Shown here: positions 16,779-25,675 of the stretch, piece after piece
How the letters are laid out: each line of letters opens with the position of its first letter
Position numbering within the stretch: position 1 is the first letter of the stretch
Source: an uncultured Lachnospiraceae bacterium
Lineage (GTDB): Bacteria > Bacillota > Clostridia > Lachnospirales > Lachnospiraceae
DNA: 64,000 nt
NCBI GenBank assembly: GCA_947382625.1
Contig: CANDAG010000002.1
Span: 62,001-126,000 of the forward strand
Direction of reading: 5' to 3'
Notes under the pieces: generated by a model
Database searches by the model: none
Told to the model about the DNA's origin: nothing
Seen by the model: only the letters and a program-made list of their open reading frames with translations
Translations under genes and position numbers: made by a program

Positions 16779-17705
16779 ATGGAAGGATGGAAAAGAAGGT
16801 TCAGGAGGGTGTGGAAGGATCGGACGCTGATACTGATGTCCGTGCCCGCGCTTACAATGCTCATTCTGTTTTCTTACATACCTATGAGCGGACTGGTGCT
16901 GGCGTTTAAGGATTTCGACTATTCTCTTGGACTGTACAAAAGCCCCTGGTGCGGGCTGCAGAATTTCAGACTGCTTTTCTTAAACGGCAGTACCTATTGG
17001 CGGATCACGCGCAATACCATCGGGTACTATCTGCTGTTTACTGTAACAGGCACGGTGTGCGAGGTGGGACTTGCCATCGCCGTGTACGAAATGGTCTTCA
17101 AAAAAATGGGAAAAGCATTGCAGAGTGTTCTGATCCTTCCCACCTTTATCTCCTGGGTGGCGGTATCTTATCTGGTATCAGCGTTTCTGCAGAGCAACAC
17201 AGGCCTGATCAACCAGTTCCTGGTGAACATAGGGAAAGAGCCGATCCAGTTTTATCTGCAGAGCAAATACTGGCCGCTCATCCTGCTGATCGTGAAGCTC
17301 TGGAAGGGGACAGGCTATGGATCGGTGCTGTATCTCGCTACTCTGACCGGTATTGATACGGACCTTTATGAGGCGGCCACACTGGATGGAGCAAACCGCA
17401 GGCAGCAGCGCAGATATATTACATTGCCCATGCTTTTGCCCATGATCACCATTATGACCCTGTTGGGGGTGGGAAATATCCTGCATTCCGATACGGGACT
17501 GTTTTACCAGGTAACCAAAAATACGGGAGCGCTGTACGAGACCACACAGGTTCTGGACAGCTATCTGCTCAACGCGATCATGTCATCCTCGGATTACAGC
17601 GCTATGGCAGCCATGACCTTTTACCAGTCGGTAGTCGGGTGTGTACTGGTTGTGGTGACAAATCTGATCGTGCGCAGGATATCACCGGAAAATTCACTGT
17701 TTTAA
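16779..17705 (+). CDS. Sugar ABC transporter permease, CUT1 family, LplB-like
   Basis: 308 residues with six predicted membrane helices and the EAA loop YEAATLDGANRRQQR near residue 197. The ATG at 16779 follows AGGAGGG; the upstream in-frame ATG at 16740 lacks a ribosome site and would add residues from the leader. First gene of a second permease-permease-lipoprotein operon, again without an ATPase gene. It pairs with the next permease to import an oligosaccharide through the cytoplasmic membrane. The YesM/YesN-type genes downstream are the usual regulators of this transporter class. Confidence 0.9.
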   Translation: MEGWKRRFRRVWKDRTLILMSVPALTMLILFSYIPMSGLVLAFKDFDYSLGLYKSPWCGLQNFRLLFLNGSTYWRITRNTIGYYLLFTVTGTVCEVGLAIAVYEMVFKKMGKALQSVLILPTFISWVAVSYLVSAFLQSNTGLINQFLVNIGKEPIQFYLQSKYWPLILLIVKLWKGTGYGSVLYLATLTGIDTDLYEAATLDGANRRQQRRYITLPMLLPMITIMTLLGVGNILHSDTGLFYQVTKNTGALYETTQVLDSYLLNAIMSSSDYSAMAAMTFYQSVVGCVLVVVTNLIVRRISPENSLF

Positions 17706-17714
17706 GGAGGGGAT

Positions 17715-18596
17715 ATGAAAAAAAAGTCTGTTGGACAGATTGTCCTTCTTGTTGTAATGATCGTCCTGGCACTGGTGTGCCTGGTGCCTATGCTGCTGGT
17801 ACTTGCGGCATCCTTCAGCAGTGATTACAGCCTTAAGAAAAAAGGCTTCAGCTTTATTCCGCTGGAATGGTCCACGGAAGGGTGGGAATATGTACTGAGT
17901 ATGGGATCCCAGCTTGTGCTTTCCTATCGAAACACCTTTTGTATCACGATAGTAGGGACACTGGTCAGCCTGTTGTTCATGAGTATGCTGGCATATGTGC
18001 TGAGCCATCGGAACTTTGTATTCCGGAAGCCTTTTTCCATGTTTTTGCTTGGCACCATGCTGTTTTCCGGCGGGCAGCTCTCTACCTATATGATCAATAC
18101 TACAGTATATCATCTGAAAGACAATATGCTGATCCTGTTTTTGCCCTCCATCTCGGCGATGCAGGTGATCATTCTGCGGACCTACATACAGGGGAATATC
18201 GCAGATGCGCTGATGGAATCCGCCAAGATAGACGGTGCGGGAGATTTTCGGATCTACGCCCAGGTGGTGATGCCGCTTTTGAAGCCGGCTCTGGCCTCGG
18301 TGAGCTTTATGGTAGCCATCAGCTACTGGAATAACTGGGAAACCGGCTATCTGTATATCAAGACCCAGGCAAAGCTTCCGCTGCAGACCCTTCTGATGCA
18401 GATTGAAAAAAGGATCGAGATGCTGAACAATCCCAATGTGAGCAATGTTGCCGCATCACAGCTTTGGGAGAGCGTGCCGGAGCTTTCCGCCCGGATGGCA
18501 ATGCTGGTCACAGTGATCGGGCCGATCATGATCGCCTATCCCTTCTTCCAGAAATATTTTGTACAGGGACTGACTGTCGGATCGGTAAAAGGATAA
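17715..18596 (+). CDS. Carbohydrate ABC transporter permease, CUT1 family, YtcP-like
   Basis: 293 residues, six predicted helices, EAA motif ESAKIDGAGDFRIYAQ near residue 168 and the C-terminal YFVQGLTVGSVKG of the YtcP/LplC group. AAGGAGGGG precedes the ATG, 9 bases after the previous gene. It is the second half of the import channel. Confidence 0.9.
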   Translation: MKKKSVGQIVLLVVMIVLALVCLVPMLLVLAASFSSDYSLKKKGFSFIPLEWSTEGWEYVLSMGSQLVLSYRNTFCITIVGTLVSLLFMSMLAYVLSHRNFVFRKPFSMFLLGTMLFSGGQLSTYMINTTVYHLKDNMLILFLPSISAMQVIILRTYIQGNIADALMESAKIDGAGDFRIYAQVVMPLLKPALASVSFMVAISYWNNWETGYLYIKTQAKLPLQTLLMQIEKRIEMLNNPNVSNVAASQLWESVPELSARMAMLVTVIGPIMIAYPFFQKYFVQGLTVGSVKG

Positions 18597-18683
18597 GAAG
18601 CCGGGATATTAATATGATTTAAGCCGCGGATAGAATTGCGGTTTAGATAAAAACTATTTATAATATTAAGAAAGGGGTAACAT

Positions 18684-20240
18684 ATGAGAAAACTATCTAA
18701 ATTTATGGCGCTGGTTCTGGTCTGCGGTCTGATGGCAGGATGCGGAAACACCAACCAGGAGGCGCCGGAGAAGACAGCCGAGCCGGAGGCCGCACAGGAG
18801 GCGGAAAAGGCGGACGACGCGTCGGAAGAGGCCGAGGAGGAGACCGAGGAAGAGGCACCCCAGGAAGTTGCAGGGGAGACTGTCAATATCAATTGGTATG
18901 TGAACACCAGCGCTGAGAATCCGGATAAACCGGCGGTAGAAGCCGCCATGAATGAATACATGGAGCCGCTGATCGGTGTGACGGTTTCTATCATCACAGC
19001 GAAGGAAGAGCCGGAGATCGCATTGGCACTGGCTTCCGGAGAGGATATCGATCTTTACTGGACAGCATCCTGGGCCAATGGTAACAACTATATCAGAGAA
19101 AACAGCTGTCTGGATCTGACAGATTATCTGCAGGATTATCCGGATCTGTATGGTTCCATACCGGAAAATATCTGGAAAGCAGCCCAGAAGGGCGGACGGA
19201 ATTACTTTGTCCCTGTTTATAAGGAAGCAGCTAACGGCTGTGGTCTGGTATATCCGGTGGCTACAGCAGAGGAGTATGGCTGGGATATGAGTCAGGTTAA
19301 GGAGTTTGCAGATCTGGAGCCTATGCTGAAGGAAGCTTATGAAAACGGAGCGACCAACGCATTACTGCCTCAGGGATCGCTTTGGGATATTTACGCCATG
19401 GATGAATTTGCCCTGACCGGTACGCCTAATGCAGGTACCATCTTGGGAATCCGCATCAGCGAAGGAACAACTGTTGAAAATCTGATCGAGTCCACTGAAT
19501 TTGAAGAATTTGTTTCTTTGATGTATGGTTGGAACCAGGCGGGATATATTAATCCTGAGAGAGTGGATAACGAGCATTTCAGCTTCGATGACATGGGTAA
19601 GATGATGACAGAAAAGGACGCCGTATTTGCAACCTGGACAAGCGTGCCGGATAATACTGCAAGTGCTTCCCTGCGTTACGGCGTGCCGGTGGAAACCGTT
19701 CTGGATACCAAAAATTATCTTTCTGCCAACGGTACCTTCGGCTCCGCCTATATGGTAAATGCCAGGACGGAAAAGATGGATGCATGCCTGAAGTTCTTAG
19801 GCCTTTTGAGTACAGACCAGACACTGGCCGACCTTTTCTGCTACGGCATAGAGGGTGAGCATTATACAAGGGATGCTGAAGGCTATGTCACCATAGATAA
19901 AGACTCCGATGCAGGCTGGAGAAACAGCGTATGGGCCAGCTGTAATGTAATGGCACCTTCCCTGCAGGCAGGCGAGTCCGCAGATAAGAAGGAACAGTAT
20001 GATATCTTCAACAAAAATGCGGAAACCAGTATCATTGCAGACTTCGATTTTGACAGAACCAATGTGGATGCAGAATGTGCGGCAGTGGATGCTGTCTGCC
20101 AGGAATACTTCTATCTGCTGACTGCCGGTTTCTATAATCCGGAGGAGTATCTGCCGAAGTTCCAGAAGGCGCTTAAGGATGCAGGCATCGACAGTATCAT
20201 CGCAGAGATGCAGGAACAGTATGATGCATATCGCTCCTGA
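18684..20240 (+). CDS. Extracellular sugar-binding lipoprotein, second importer
   Basis: 518 residues. The signal peptide ends at lipobox Cys20 (GLMAGC). It is followed by an acidic, Glu/Ala-rich linker to about residue 65 and by a solute-binding domain similar in layout to the lipoprotein at 4121-5800 (IALALASGEDIDLYWTAS). AAAGGGG precedes the ATG. It is anchored outside the membrane and presents sugar to the two permeases upstream. A strong terminator follows at 20262-20308. Substrate unknown. Confidence 0.9.
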   Translation: MRKLSKFMALVLVCGLMAGCGNTNQEAPEKTAEPEAAQEAEKADDASEEAEEETEEEAPQEVAGETVNINWYVNTSAENPDKPAVEAAMNEYMEPLIGVTVSIITAKEEPEIALALASGEDIDLYWTASWANGNNYIRENSCLDLTDYLQDYPDLYGSIPENIWKAAQKGGRNYFVPVYKEAANGCGLVYPVATAEEYGWDMSQVKEFADLEPMLKEAYENGATNALLPQGSLWDIYAMDEFALTGTPNAGTILGIRISEGTTVENLIESTEFEEFVSLMYGWNQAGYINPERVDNEHFSFDDMGKMMTEKDAVFATWTSVPDNTASASLRYGVPVETVLDTKNYLSANGTFGSAYMVNARTEKMDACLKFLGLLSTDQTLADLFCYGIEGEHYTRDAEGYVTIDKDSDAGWRNSVWASCNVMAPSLQAGESADKKEQYDIFNKNAETSIIADFDFDRTNVDAECAAVDAVCQEYFYLLTAGFYNPEEYLPKFQKALKDAGIDSIIAEMQEQYDAYRS

Positions 20241-20261
20241 GAATGAGTAGTACTAAGGAAG

Positions 20262-20308
20262 AAAAGGCGGCTCTTTTCCCACCGAAAGGATGGGAAAGGC
20301 CGCCTTTT
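20262..20308 (+). terminator. Rho-independent terminator of the second importer operon
   Basis: AAAAGGCGGC-CTTTTCCCA pairs with TGGGAAAG-CCGCCTTTT; the T stretch is part of the 3' arm. Confidence 0.85.
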
Positions 20309-20332
20309 GGCTAATGTATTTATGGATGAACA

Positions 20333-20427
20333 GGCAAAGTCGCGAAGGCGCACGAGAGGAACTTTCATGAGTGCACTTTCGAATGAAAGTTCCTCTCATA
20401 AGGTGTGCGCCGAAGTGACTTTGCCTT
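20333..20427. repeat. 95-base inverted repeat in the leader of the yesN-like gene
   Basis: The arms GGCAAAGTCGCGAAGGCGCAC and its near complement ending GACTTTGCC enclose a second perfect stem, AGAGGAACTTTCAT with ATGAAAGTTCCTCT, around a loop of about ten bases. The whole could fold into one long hairpin. It lies between the importer terminator and the response regulator start and is followed by type B repeats. Confidence 0.75.
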
Positions 20428-20430
20428 TAG

Positions 20431-20490
20431 TCAATAAGCTGACTCGCGGAGCGTGGCAGCGTTTGATGCCGTCGCGCAGCGACTTTAATA
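20431..20490. repeat. Type B palindromic repeat plus partial second copy
   Basis: A full copy, TCAATAAGCTGACTCGC...GCGTTTGAT (20431-20467), and a half copy (20463-20490) containing GCCGTCGCGCAGCGAC. The half copy abuts the AGGAGG of the response regulator. Confidence 0.65.
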
Positions 20491-20504
20491 GGAGGAAAAG
20501 TGGT

Positions 20505-21575
20505 GTGAAAGTGCTGATCGTGGATGATGACCATATGAGCTGCAGATGCCTGGAGCAATGCATCGACTGGGGAGCCATCGGATGCACGCAGGTGCTGTGC
20601 GCCTACAACGGTGCGGAAGCGCTAAAGCATATGGAAAAGGAGCGGCCGGAAATCGTGATCAGTGATGTGAAGATGCCGGTCATGGACGGAAAAGAGCTTT
20701 GCCGGCAGCTTTATGAAAAATATCCGGATGTAAACCTGTTTTTTGTCAGCGCATACGGTGATTTTGAGACGGCGCAGATGGCGATCCGGTATCATGTAAA
20801 GGGCTATGTGCTCAAACCGCTGGACGCCGACGCCCTCCGCACCTTGCAGGAAATGATCTATGAGGCCGCCGTCCGGCAGGAGAACACTTCCTTCTTTCAT
20901 AAGATCTGTGGGGATGAATACCGGGATGTATTGAAATGTGCCCTGGAGGAAAAGGACAGGGAGATGGTGGAGAACTTTTTTGAACGGGTGGAGCGTCTGC
21001 TGGGAGAGTCCGGCAGGGAGGATGTGAGTCTGTGGCAGCATCTGATCATGCCTCTGATCGATTATCGAAACGTATGCCTGAAGATGGACTACAGCGTCCT
21101 GTTTGAAGCCGAGCGGCGGATGCAGGCGGATATTATGGCATGCCCGGCGGAGGAAAGAGCCGGATGGCTTCGGCGGCAATACATGGAGGTAATGCAGAAG
21201 GAGAGATCGGACAACAGTCTTGTGGTATGGGAAATGCAGAAAGAAATACAAAAGAATTTTTCATCCCCGGATCTGGATATCGGCATGTTGGGACAGCAGT
21301 TCGGAATGTCATCCGTCTATCTGGGGCGGCTGTTCCTGGAACAGACGGGCAGGAAGGTTACAGACTATATACAGGAAAAACGCCTGCGTTTTGCCTGCGA
21401 TGAGCTGCAGCACAGTATCAGGCCCGTGAAGGAGATCGCTCAGCTGGCGGGCTATCGGGACGCCGGTTATTTTAACAAGGTGTTCAGGCGCAGCATGGGC
21501 ATGACGCCCGGAGAATACCGGGAGAAATACTGGCGCAAAGAGGGAGAAGATCCCACTGATTTGTACGCGCACTAA
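20505..21575 (+). CDS. YesN-type response regulator, AraC output domain
   Basis: 356 residues from GTG 20505, chosen because AGGAGG lies 8 bases upstream and the receiver fold begins at once (VKVLIVDDDHMSC). The long open frame upstream is only the inverted repeat and type B repeats read as codons. The receiver domain has Asp54 (VISDVKMPVMDG) as phosphorylation site. The last ~100 residues form an AraC-type DNA-binding domain (FGMSSVYLGRLFLEQTG and the second helix-turn-helix VKEIAQLAGYRDAGYF). It pairs with the histidine kinase encoded 22 bases downstream and probably activates the importer operon upstream and the glycosidase genes downstream. The gene ends inside a small GCGCACTAAAGTGCGC hairpin. 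Confidence 0.88.
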   Translation: MKVLIVDDDHMSCRCLEQCIDWGAIGCTQVLCAYNGAEALKHMEKERPEIVISDVKMPVMDGKELCRQLYEKYPDVNLFFVSAYGDFETAQMAIRYHVKGYVLKPLDADALRTLQEMIYEAAVRQENTSFFHKICGDEYRDVLKCALEEKDREMVENFFERVERLLGESGREDVSLWQHLIMPLIDYRNVCLKMDYSVLFEAERRMQADIMACPAEERAGWLRRQYMEVMQKERSDNSLVVWEMQKEIQKNFSSPDLDIGMLGQQFGMSSVYLGRLFLEQTGRKVTDYIQEKRLRFACDELQHSIRPVKEIAQLAGYRDAGYFNKVFRRSMGMTPGEYREKYWRKEGEDPTDLYAH

Positions 21576-21597
21576 AGTGCGCAGATGGGAGCCAAGC

Positions 21598-23472
21598 ATG
21601 AAAGAGGGAAGAAACGGCATGAGGAGAGCATATCGGGATATCAGTCTACAGAAAAAAATGCCAGTGCTGTTTTGCAGTCTGCTTCTTTTGATCATTCTGA
21701 CAGCAGGGATTTTTCTTGCATGGCATTACAACAATGTTTTCAGGCAGTATTTCCAGGAGAACTTTTCCATGGCCATCACCACCAATGCCAACGGTGTGAG
21801 GGAGGTCTTCCGCACGGTCGGCAATGGGATGGATGTGGTATGTGATAACAAAAGCGCCTATGTCACGGAGAATAAGAAGAATGTGTCGGCAATTGCAGAT
21901 ACGGTGCTCTTTACCGATCCGAAGGAGGAGGGCTTTGATCTGCATCAGATGGTGGAGGAGCGATGGGCTGACGAAGCCATGCTGAAGGTTCTGTTTCACC
22001 CTGCCTGTCTGTATGCGCTTCTGGTGCCCGAGGAGTATCCGATCGCTGTCTATTTAAGAGCTTGGGACGGTATTGAAAACGGGTTTTACAAAGACAGGGG
22101 AATGGAGGCCTTTCCCTGGTATGAAAAGGCCCTAGATAAAAAGGGGGAGAATTACTGGTTTCAGGAAGAAGAATTCCCGGAGAGGCTGTATACGGCAAGG
22201 CTTTTGCAATACCGGTATTTTACCTGGCAGGAGGGCTACGCCGTCAAAAATCTGGGTATGATGGTGGTGGGGATCGATTTTTCGGAGATAGAAAACAGGA
22301 TCGATATGACCGAGATGCCGGAAAGAGCACAAATCTGTATTCTGGATGAAAACGGCAGGGTCCTGTACACCAACGGAGAAAAGGAAGGATTTTTGTCGGA
22401 AGAAAGTCTGATCTCTGTCTGGGGAACGACTCATGATAAGATAGAATACTGCGAATATCAGGGGGAGCAGTATCTTGTACAAAAGGATACCGTGGCTCAG
22501 GGACTGGAGCTTCTGACAGTCATTCCGGCAGACGCCATCAACCGTATGTCCTTGCAGATGCTGGGGATCCTGCTGATCCTTCTGACAGTTGCCTTCGTAG
22601 TAGGAATGTTTCTGATCAGCCTGTTAAGCCACGCGATCACGGCGCCTATCGTGCGCCTGGCGGGACGGATGGAAACGGGGATTCTCGAACCGGTGGAGGA
22701 AGAGGAGTTTGGCAACGATGAGATCGGTATCCTGTATCAGGGATATAACCGGATGCAGGAAAAAATCCGGGAGATGCTGAAGGATGTGTGGGAGAGTGCT
22801 GAAAAACAGAAAAATGCGGAGCTGCAGCTCCTGCAGGCACAGATCAATCCTCATTTTGTGTACAACTCTCTGGGCACCATCAGCTGCCACGCGCTTTTAA
22901 ACGGGCAGGATGTGATCGCCAAGCAGCTGAATATGTTGGTTTCTATCATGCGCTACCAGACAAGGGAGCCGGACGGCCTTGTGCCCCTTGAAAAGGAGAT
23001 CGGGATCATCCGTCAGTATGCGGAGATCCAGAAGATGAGCAGCGGAGGGACCGTTCAGTTTGCCTATTCCATCGCCCCGGAATGTGCCATGATCCTGATC
23101 CCGAAGCTGATCATTCAGCCGCTGGTGGAAAACTGCATCATTCATGGTTTTGATTCTGTCAGGAAGGACGGACAGGTGGAAATCTGCGCCGAAATGACGG
23201 AGGAAGGGGTGATCAGGATCACAGTGACCGATAACGGACGAGGAGGAGACATGGATGCGATCAACCGGTATATTCATGGGGAAGAGTCGGATGAAATCCA
23301 TGACAGCCTGGGGGTGAAAAATGTCTATGACCGTATCCGGCGGGTGTATGGACCTGGCGGCGGGCTGGAGTACTGCACCGGCCCCCGGGGCGGAGCCATG
23401 GCCATTATCACGATCCAGATGAAAAAAGAGGTAACGTATGATAACAATAAAAAATCAGGAACTGGCCATTGA
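21598..23472 (+). CDS. YesM-type sensor histidine kinase
   Basis: 624 residues. A membrane helix at about 24-42, an extracellular sensor region, a second helix at about 319-345 followed by a HAMP region, then the His_kinase segment QINPHFVYNSLG with phosphorylated His419, and a HATPase domain with DNGRGG and the GLGVKNVYDRI-like motif SLGVKNVYDRI. ATG 21598 follows GGGAG; ATG 21619 is an alternative. It probably senses an extracellular sugar or the loaded binding protein and phosphorylates the YesN-type regulator. Its end overlaps the next gene by 35 bases. Confidence 0.88.
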   Translation: MKEGRNGMRRAYRDISLQKKMPVLFCSLLLLIILTAGIFLAWHYNNVFRQYFQENFSMAITTNANGVREVFRTVGNGMDVVCDNKSAYVTENKKNVSAIADTVLFTDPKEEGFDLHQMVEERWADEAMLKVLFHPACLYALLVPEEYPIAVYLRAWDGIENGFYKDRGMEAFPWYEKALDKKGENYWFQEEEFPERLYTARLLQYRYFTWQEGYAVKNLGMMVVGIDFSEIENRIDMTEMPERAQICILDENGRVLYTNGEKEGFLSEESLISVWGTTHDKIEYCEYQGEQYLVQKDTVAQGLELLTVIPADAINRMSLQMLGILLILLTVAFVVGMFLISLLSHAITAPIVRLAGRMETGILEPVEEEEFGNDEIGILYQGYNRMQEKIREMLKDVWESAEKQKNAELQLLQAQINPHFVYNSLGTISCHALLNGQDVIAKQLNMLVSIMRYQTREPDGLVPLEKEIGIIRQYAEIQKMSSGGTVQFAYSIAPECAMILIPKLIIQPLVENCIIHGFDSVRKDGQVEICAEMTEEGVIRITVTDNGRGGDMDAINRYIHGEESDEIHDSLGVKNVYDRIRRVYGPGGGLEYCTGPRGGAMAIITIQMKKEVTYDNNKKSGTGH

Positions 23473-25564
23473 CATTCGGAAAGAGGATGGTCTGATCTGC
23501 GGGCTGTATTCGAAATTCGGCTCATATAATCTTGCAGACTGCAATGGCATGGGGAGTGTCTGTTATACGCAAAGAGGGGATGATATACGAACGGAACGCA
23601 CATTTGTTCCCTATAAAGAACGGTTTGCCGCTTACGACAGCGTAATAGCAGAAGAAAACAAAGTGAGATGCAGAAATAAGAAATTGTCCATTGATACTGT
23701 CTATATGCTGAAGGATGACCGGCTCGTGATAGAATCTTATGCGGATAACCGGGAGATTTCTCAGTTTGGGATAGATCTGAATCTGAATTTTCTGAGTAAG
23801 AAAAACGGTACTTATATAGGACAGCTGCTTCCGAGCTCTCCTTATACATCCCGGAATGGGGATAAAATGTATTGTATCATGCCGGTGATCGGATGCGGAT
23901 TCTGCATTGTGATGGCAAAGACCGTCTGCAGGGCATGGAAGATCAACTATTCGGAATACTCCTACGGCCATTTTATTCAGCACTTTCAAATGCTGTCCGC
24001 GCTGGATGAGAGGTATGGGAGGGAAGGAAGCAACAACATAATCCTGGAGATTGCTTTTGCAGATACGATAGCAGAATGCTATCGTAAGATCCAGGAAAGC
24101 TATGGCTGCCCGATGCTGTATTCCGAAGTAACAGGTACCTTCGGCAGATTTATTGATGTGAAGCTTATTGGAGAGGCTGACTATGTGACGGTTTTGCATG
24201 GAAAAGAGGAAAGAAATCTTCCGGTGTCCGGCGACAGGGTGCGGGTAAATTCCGCAGGGTATGGGATCTGCCATGTTGTGCCCTACAGGAATGGCGAACC
24301 GGGGCTTGATACAGTGCTCTGGTTTGGTGAGGATATGGACCGGCTGTTTGAGAAAAGCTGTGAGACAGTAAGAGAGCCATATCATAATGACGAGAACCTG
24401 TGCGAAGGGATGACCTGGTGTTGGGCTCTGCTCTCTTATATGGCTGTCCATAACAGCAACAGATACCGTTCAAAAACGGATAAAGCCTTAAAGATCGTGA
24501 TGGGGGAAGGGGAGCGGCTTTTGCCGCGCAATACCATTGCGCCCTATCCGGTAGGAAAGCTTCCGGCCTATCACATTTATCAATCCGAAAGAATCCAAGA
24601 ACAGTTTTTCGGCATTTCCATACTGACAGAGCAGTATAAGGTGACCGGAGAGAGAAGATATCTTGATTTCGCTGTAAAGTCGGCGGAGGCCATGGTCGAA
24701 AGCTATCAGCAGCAAAATGGCGCATTTGTACAGCACAGCGACTATACAACGGTATGCGCCCCTGTCATTGCGATCATCGATCTTGCAGCGGAGCTTCGGG
24801 GCGTGGATCCGGAAAGAGCGGAATATTTTTCAGAAAGCGCGGCCAGGGCGGTACAATATCTGGTGGACCGGGGACTCCATTTCCCGACGGAGGGAATCGT
24901 AAGCGAGGAGAATGATGAGGAGATGGAAGAGGGGTCTATTTCCTGTACGGCGTTGTCCCTGCTTTATTATTGCAGGTACATAAAGTATGTGGAAGAATAC
25001 GTTGCTTTTGCGGAAAAGGTATTACGTCTGCATGACTGGTGGCGATGCTATACGCCGGATGTAAGGCTTTATATGTCCACCATGCGGTGGTGGGAGACCA
25101 TATGGGAAGGAGACGGAACAGGGCCTGGGATATGCGCCGGGCATGCATGGAGCATCTGGCGCGCGGAAGCGGACTTCCACATGGGCGTTTTAACCGGAAA
25201 AGCGGAATATTTTCTCAGCTCCTGGAACGGATATATGACCAATTTCTCCAAGATAACACCGGAAGGGGAATCATATTCCTGCTATCAGCCGGACTATTTT
25301 ACAGGGGGAGGAGACCCGGAGATCAGGCAGACGCTGTTACAGTTGTCCGAGGAGGATATGGAGAAACGGTATGAGCTCACACAGGATTATCCGAGGCATT
25401 ACGATCATTCGCTTTCCCGTTACGTGTGGGTCCGGGCATGCCGGACCTGGCGAAAGTCGGCAGTCGTGATCTCCGGGAAGGAAGAGACAGTCACTTTGCA
25501 TTGTGAATACCGTCATAATAAGCTGACCGTTCCCCAGGCTGTGGAGGAGATTTATTTTTGCTGA
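23438..25564 (+). CDS. Putative alpha/alpha-toroid glycosidase, family not recognised
   Basis: 708 residues without a signal peptide, so probably cytoplasmic. The N-terminal ~330 residues look like beta-sandwich sequence. The second part (about 330-640) is Trp/Tyr-rich and helical with CEGMTWCWALLSYM, RWWETIWEGDGTGPGIC and CAGHAWSIWRAEADF, as in six-hairpin glycosidases or polysaccharide lyases. I cannot name the CAZy family or point to catalytic residues. AGAGG precedes the ATG inside the end of the kinase gene, so expression is coupled to the two-component system. It probably acts on the oligosaccharide brought in by the importer upstream. Confidence 0.6.
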   Translation: MITIKNQELAIDIRKEDGLICGLYSKFGSYNLADCNGMGSVCYTQRGDDIRTERTFVPYKERFAAYDSVIAEENKVRCRNKKLSIDTVYMLKDDRLVIESYADNREISQFGIDLNLNFLSKKNGTYIGQLLPSSPYTSRNGDKMYCIMPVIGCGFCIVMAKTVCRAWKINYSEYSYGHFIQHFQMLSALDERYGREGSNNIILEIAFADTIAECYRKIQESYGCPMLYSEVTGTFGRFIDVKLIGEADYVTVLHGKEERNLPVSGDRVRVNSAGYGICHVVPYRNGEPGLDTVLWFGEDMDRLFEKSCETVREPYHNDENLCEGMTWCWALLSYMAVHNSNRYRSKTDKALKIVMGEGERLLPRNTIAPYPVGKLPAYHIYQSERIQEQFFGISILTEQYKVTGERRYLDFAVKSAEAMVESYQQQNGAFVQHSDYTTVCAPVIAIIDLAAELRGVDPERAEYFSESAARAVQYLVDRGLHFPTEGIVSEENDEEMEEGSISCTALSLLYYCRYIKYVEEYVAFAEKVLRLHDWWRCYTPDVRLYMSTMRWWETIWEGDGTGPGICAGHAWSIWRAEADFHMGVLTGKAEYFLSSWNGYMTNFSKITPEGESYSCYQPDYFTGGGDPEIRQTLLQLSEEDMEKRYELTQDYPRHYDHSLSRYVWVRACRTWRKSAVVISGKEETVTLHCEYRHNKLTVPQAVEEIYFC

Positions 25565-25601
25565 ATGGTTACGAACAGATTCTGCACGCACCCGGAATCG
25601 G

Positions 25602-25630
25602 TTGACAAGGATATGGACCAAAAGTAGAAT
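25602..25630 (+). promoter_or_regulatory. Strong promoter of the GH3 gene
   Basis: TTGACA at 25602-25607 and TAGAAT at 25625-25630 with a 17-base spacer, about 45 bases upstream of the GH3 start codon. Confidence 0.75.
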
Positions 25631-25675
25631 GATTTTAACTTTATCTACAGACTATTAAAAAGGAGAAGGCATCAC

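Noticed and set aside
20307-20504. Upstream extension of the yesN-like gene by about 66 codons
   Set aside because: The extension translates a terminator arm, a 95-base hairpin and repeats; the GTG at 20505 has AGGAGG and the receiver domain starts there.
24165-24749. 194-codon minus-strand frame
   Set aside because: Antisense of the putative glycosidase at 23438-25564, without ribosome site or recognisable domain.
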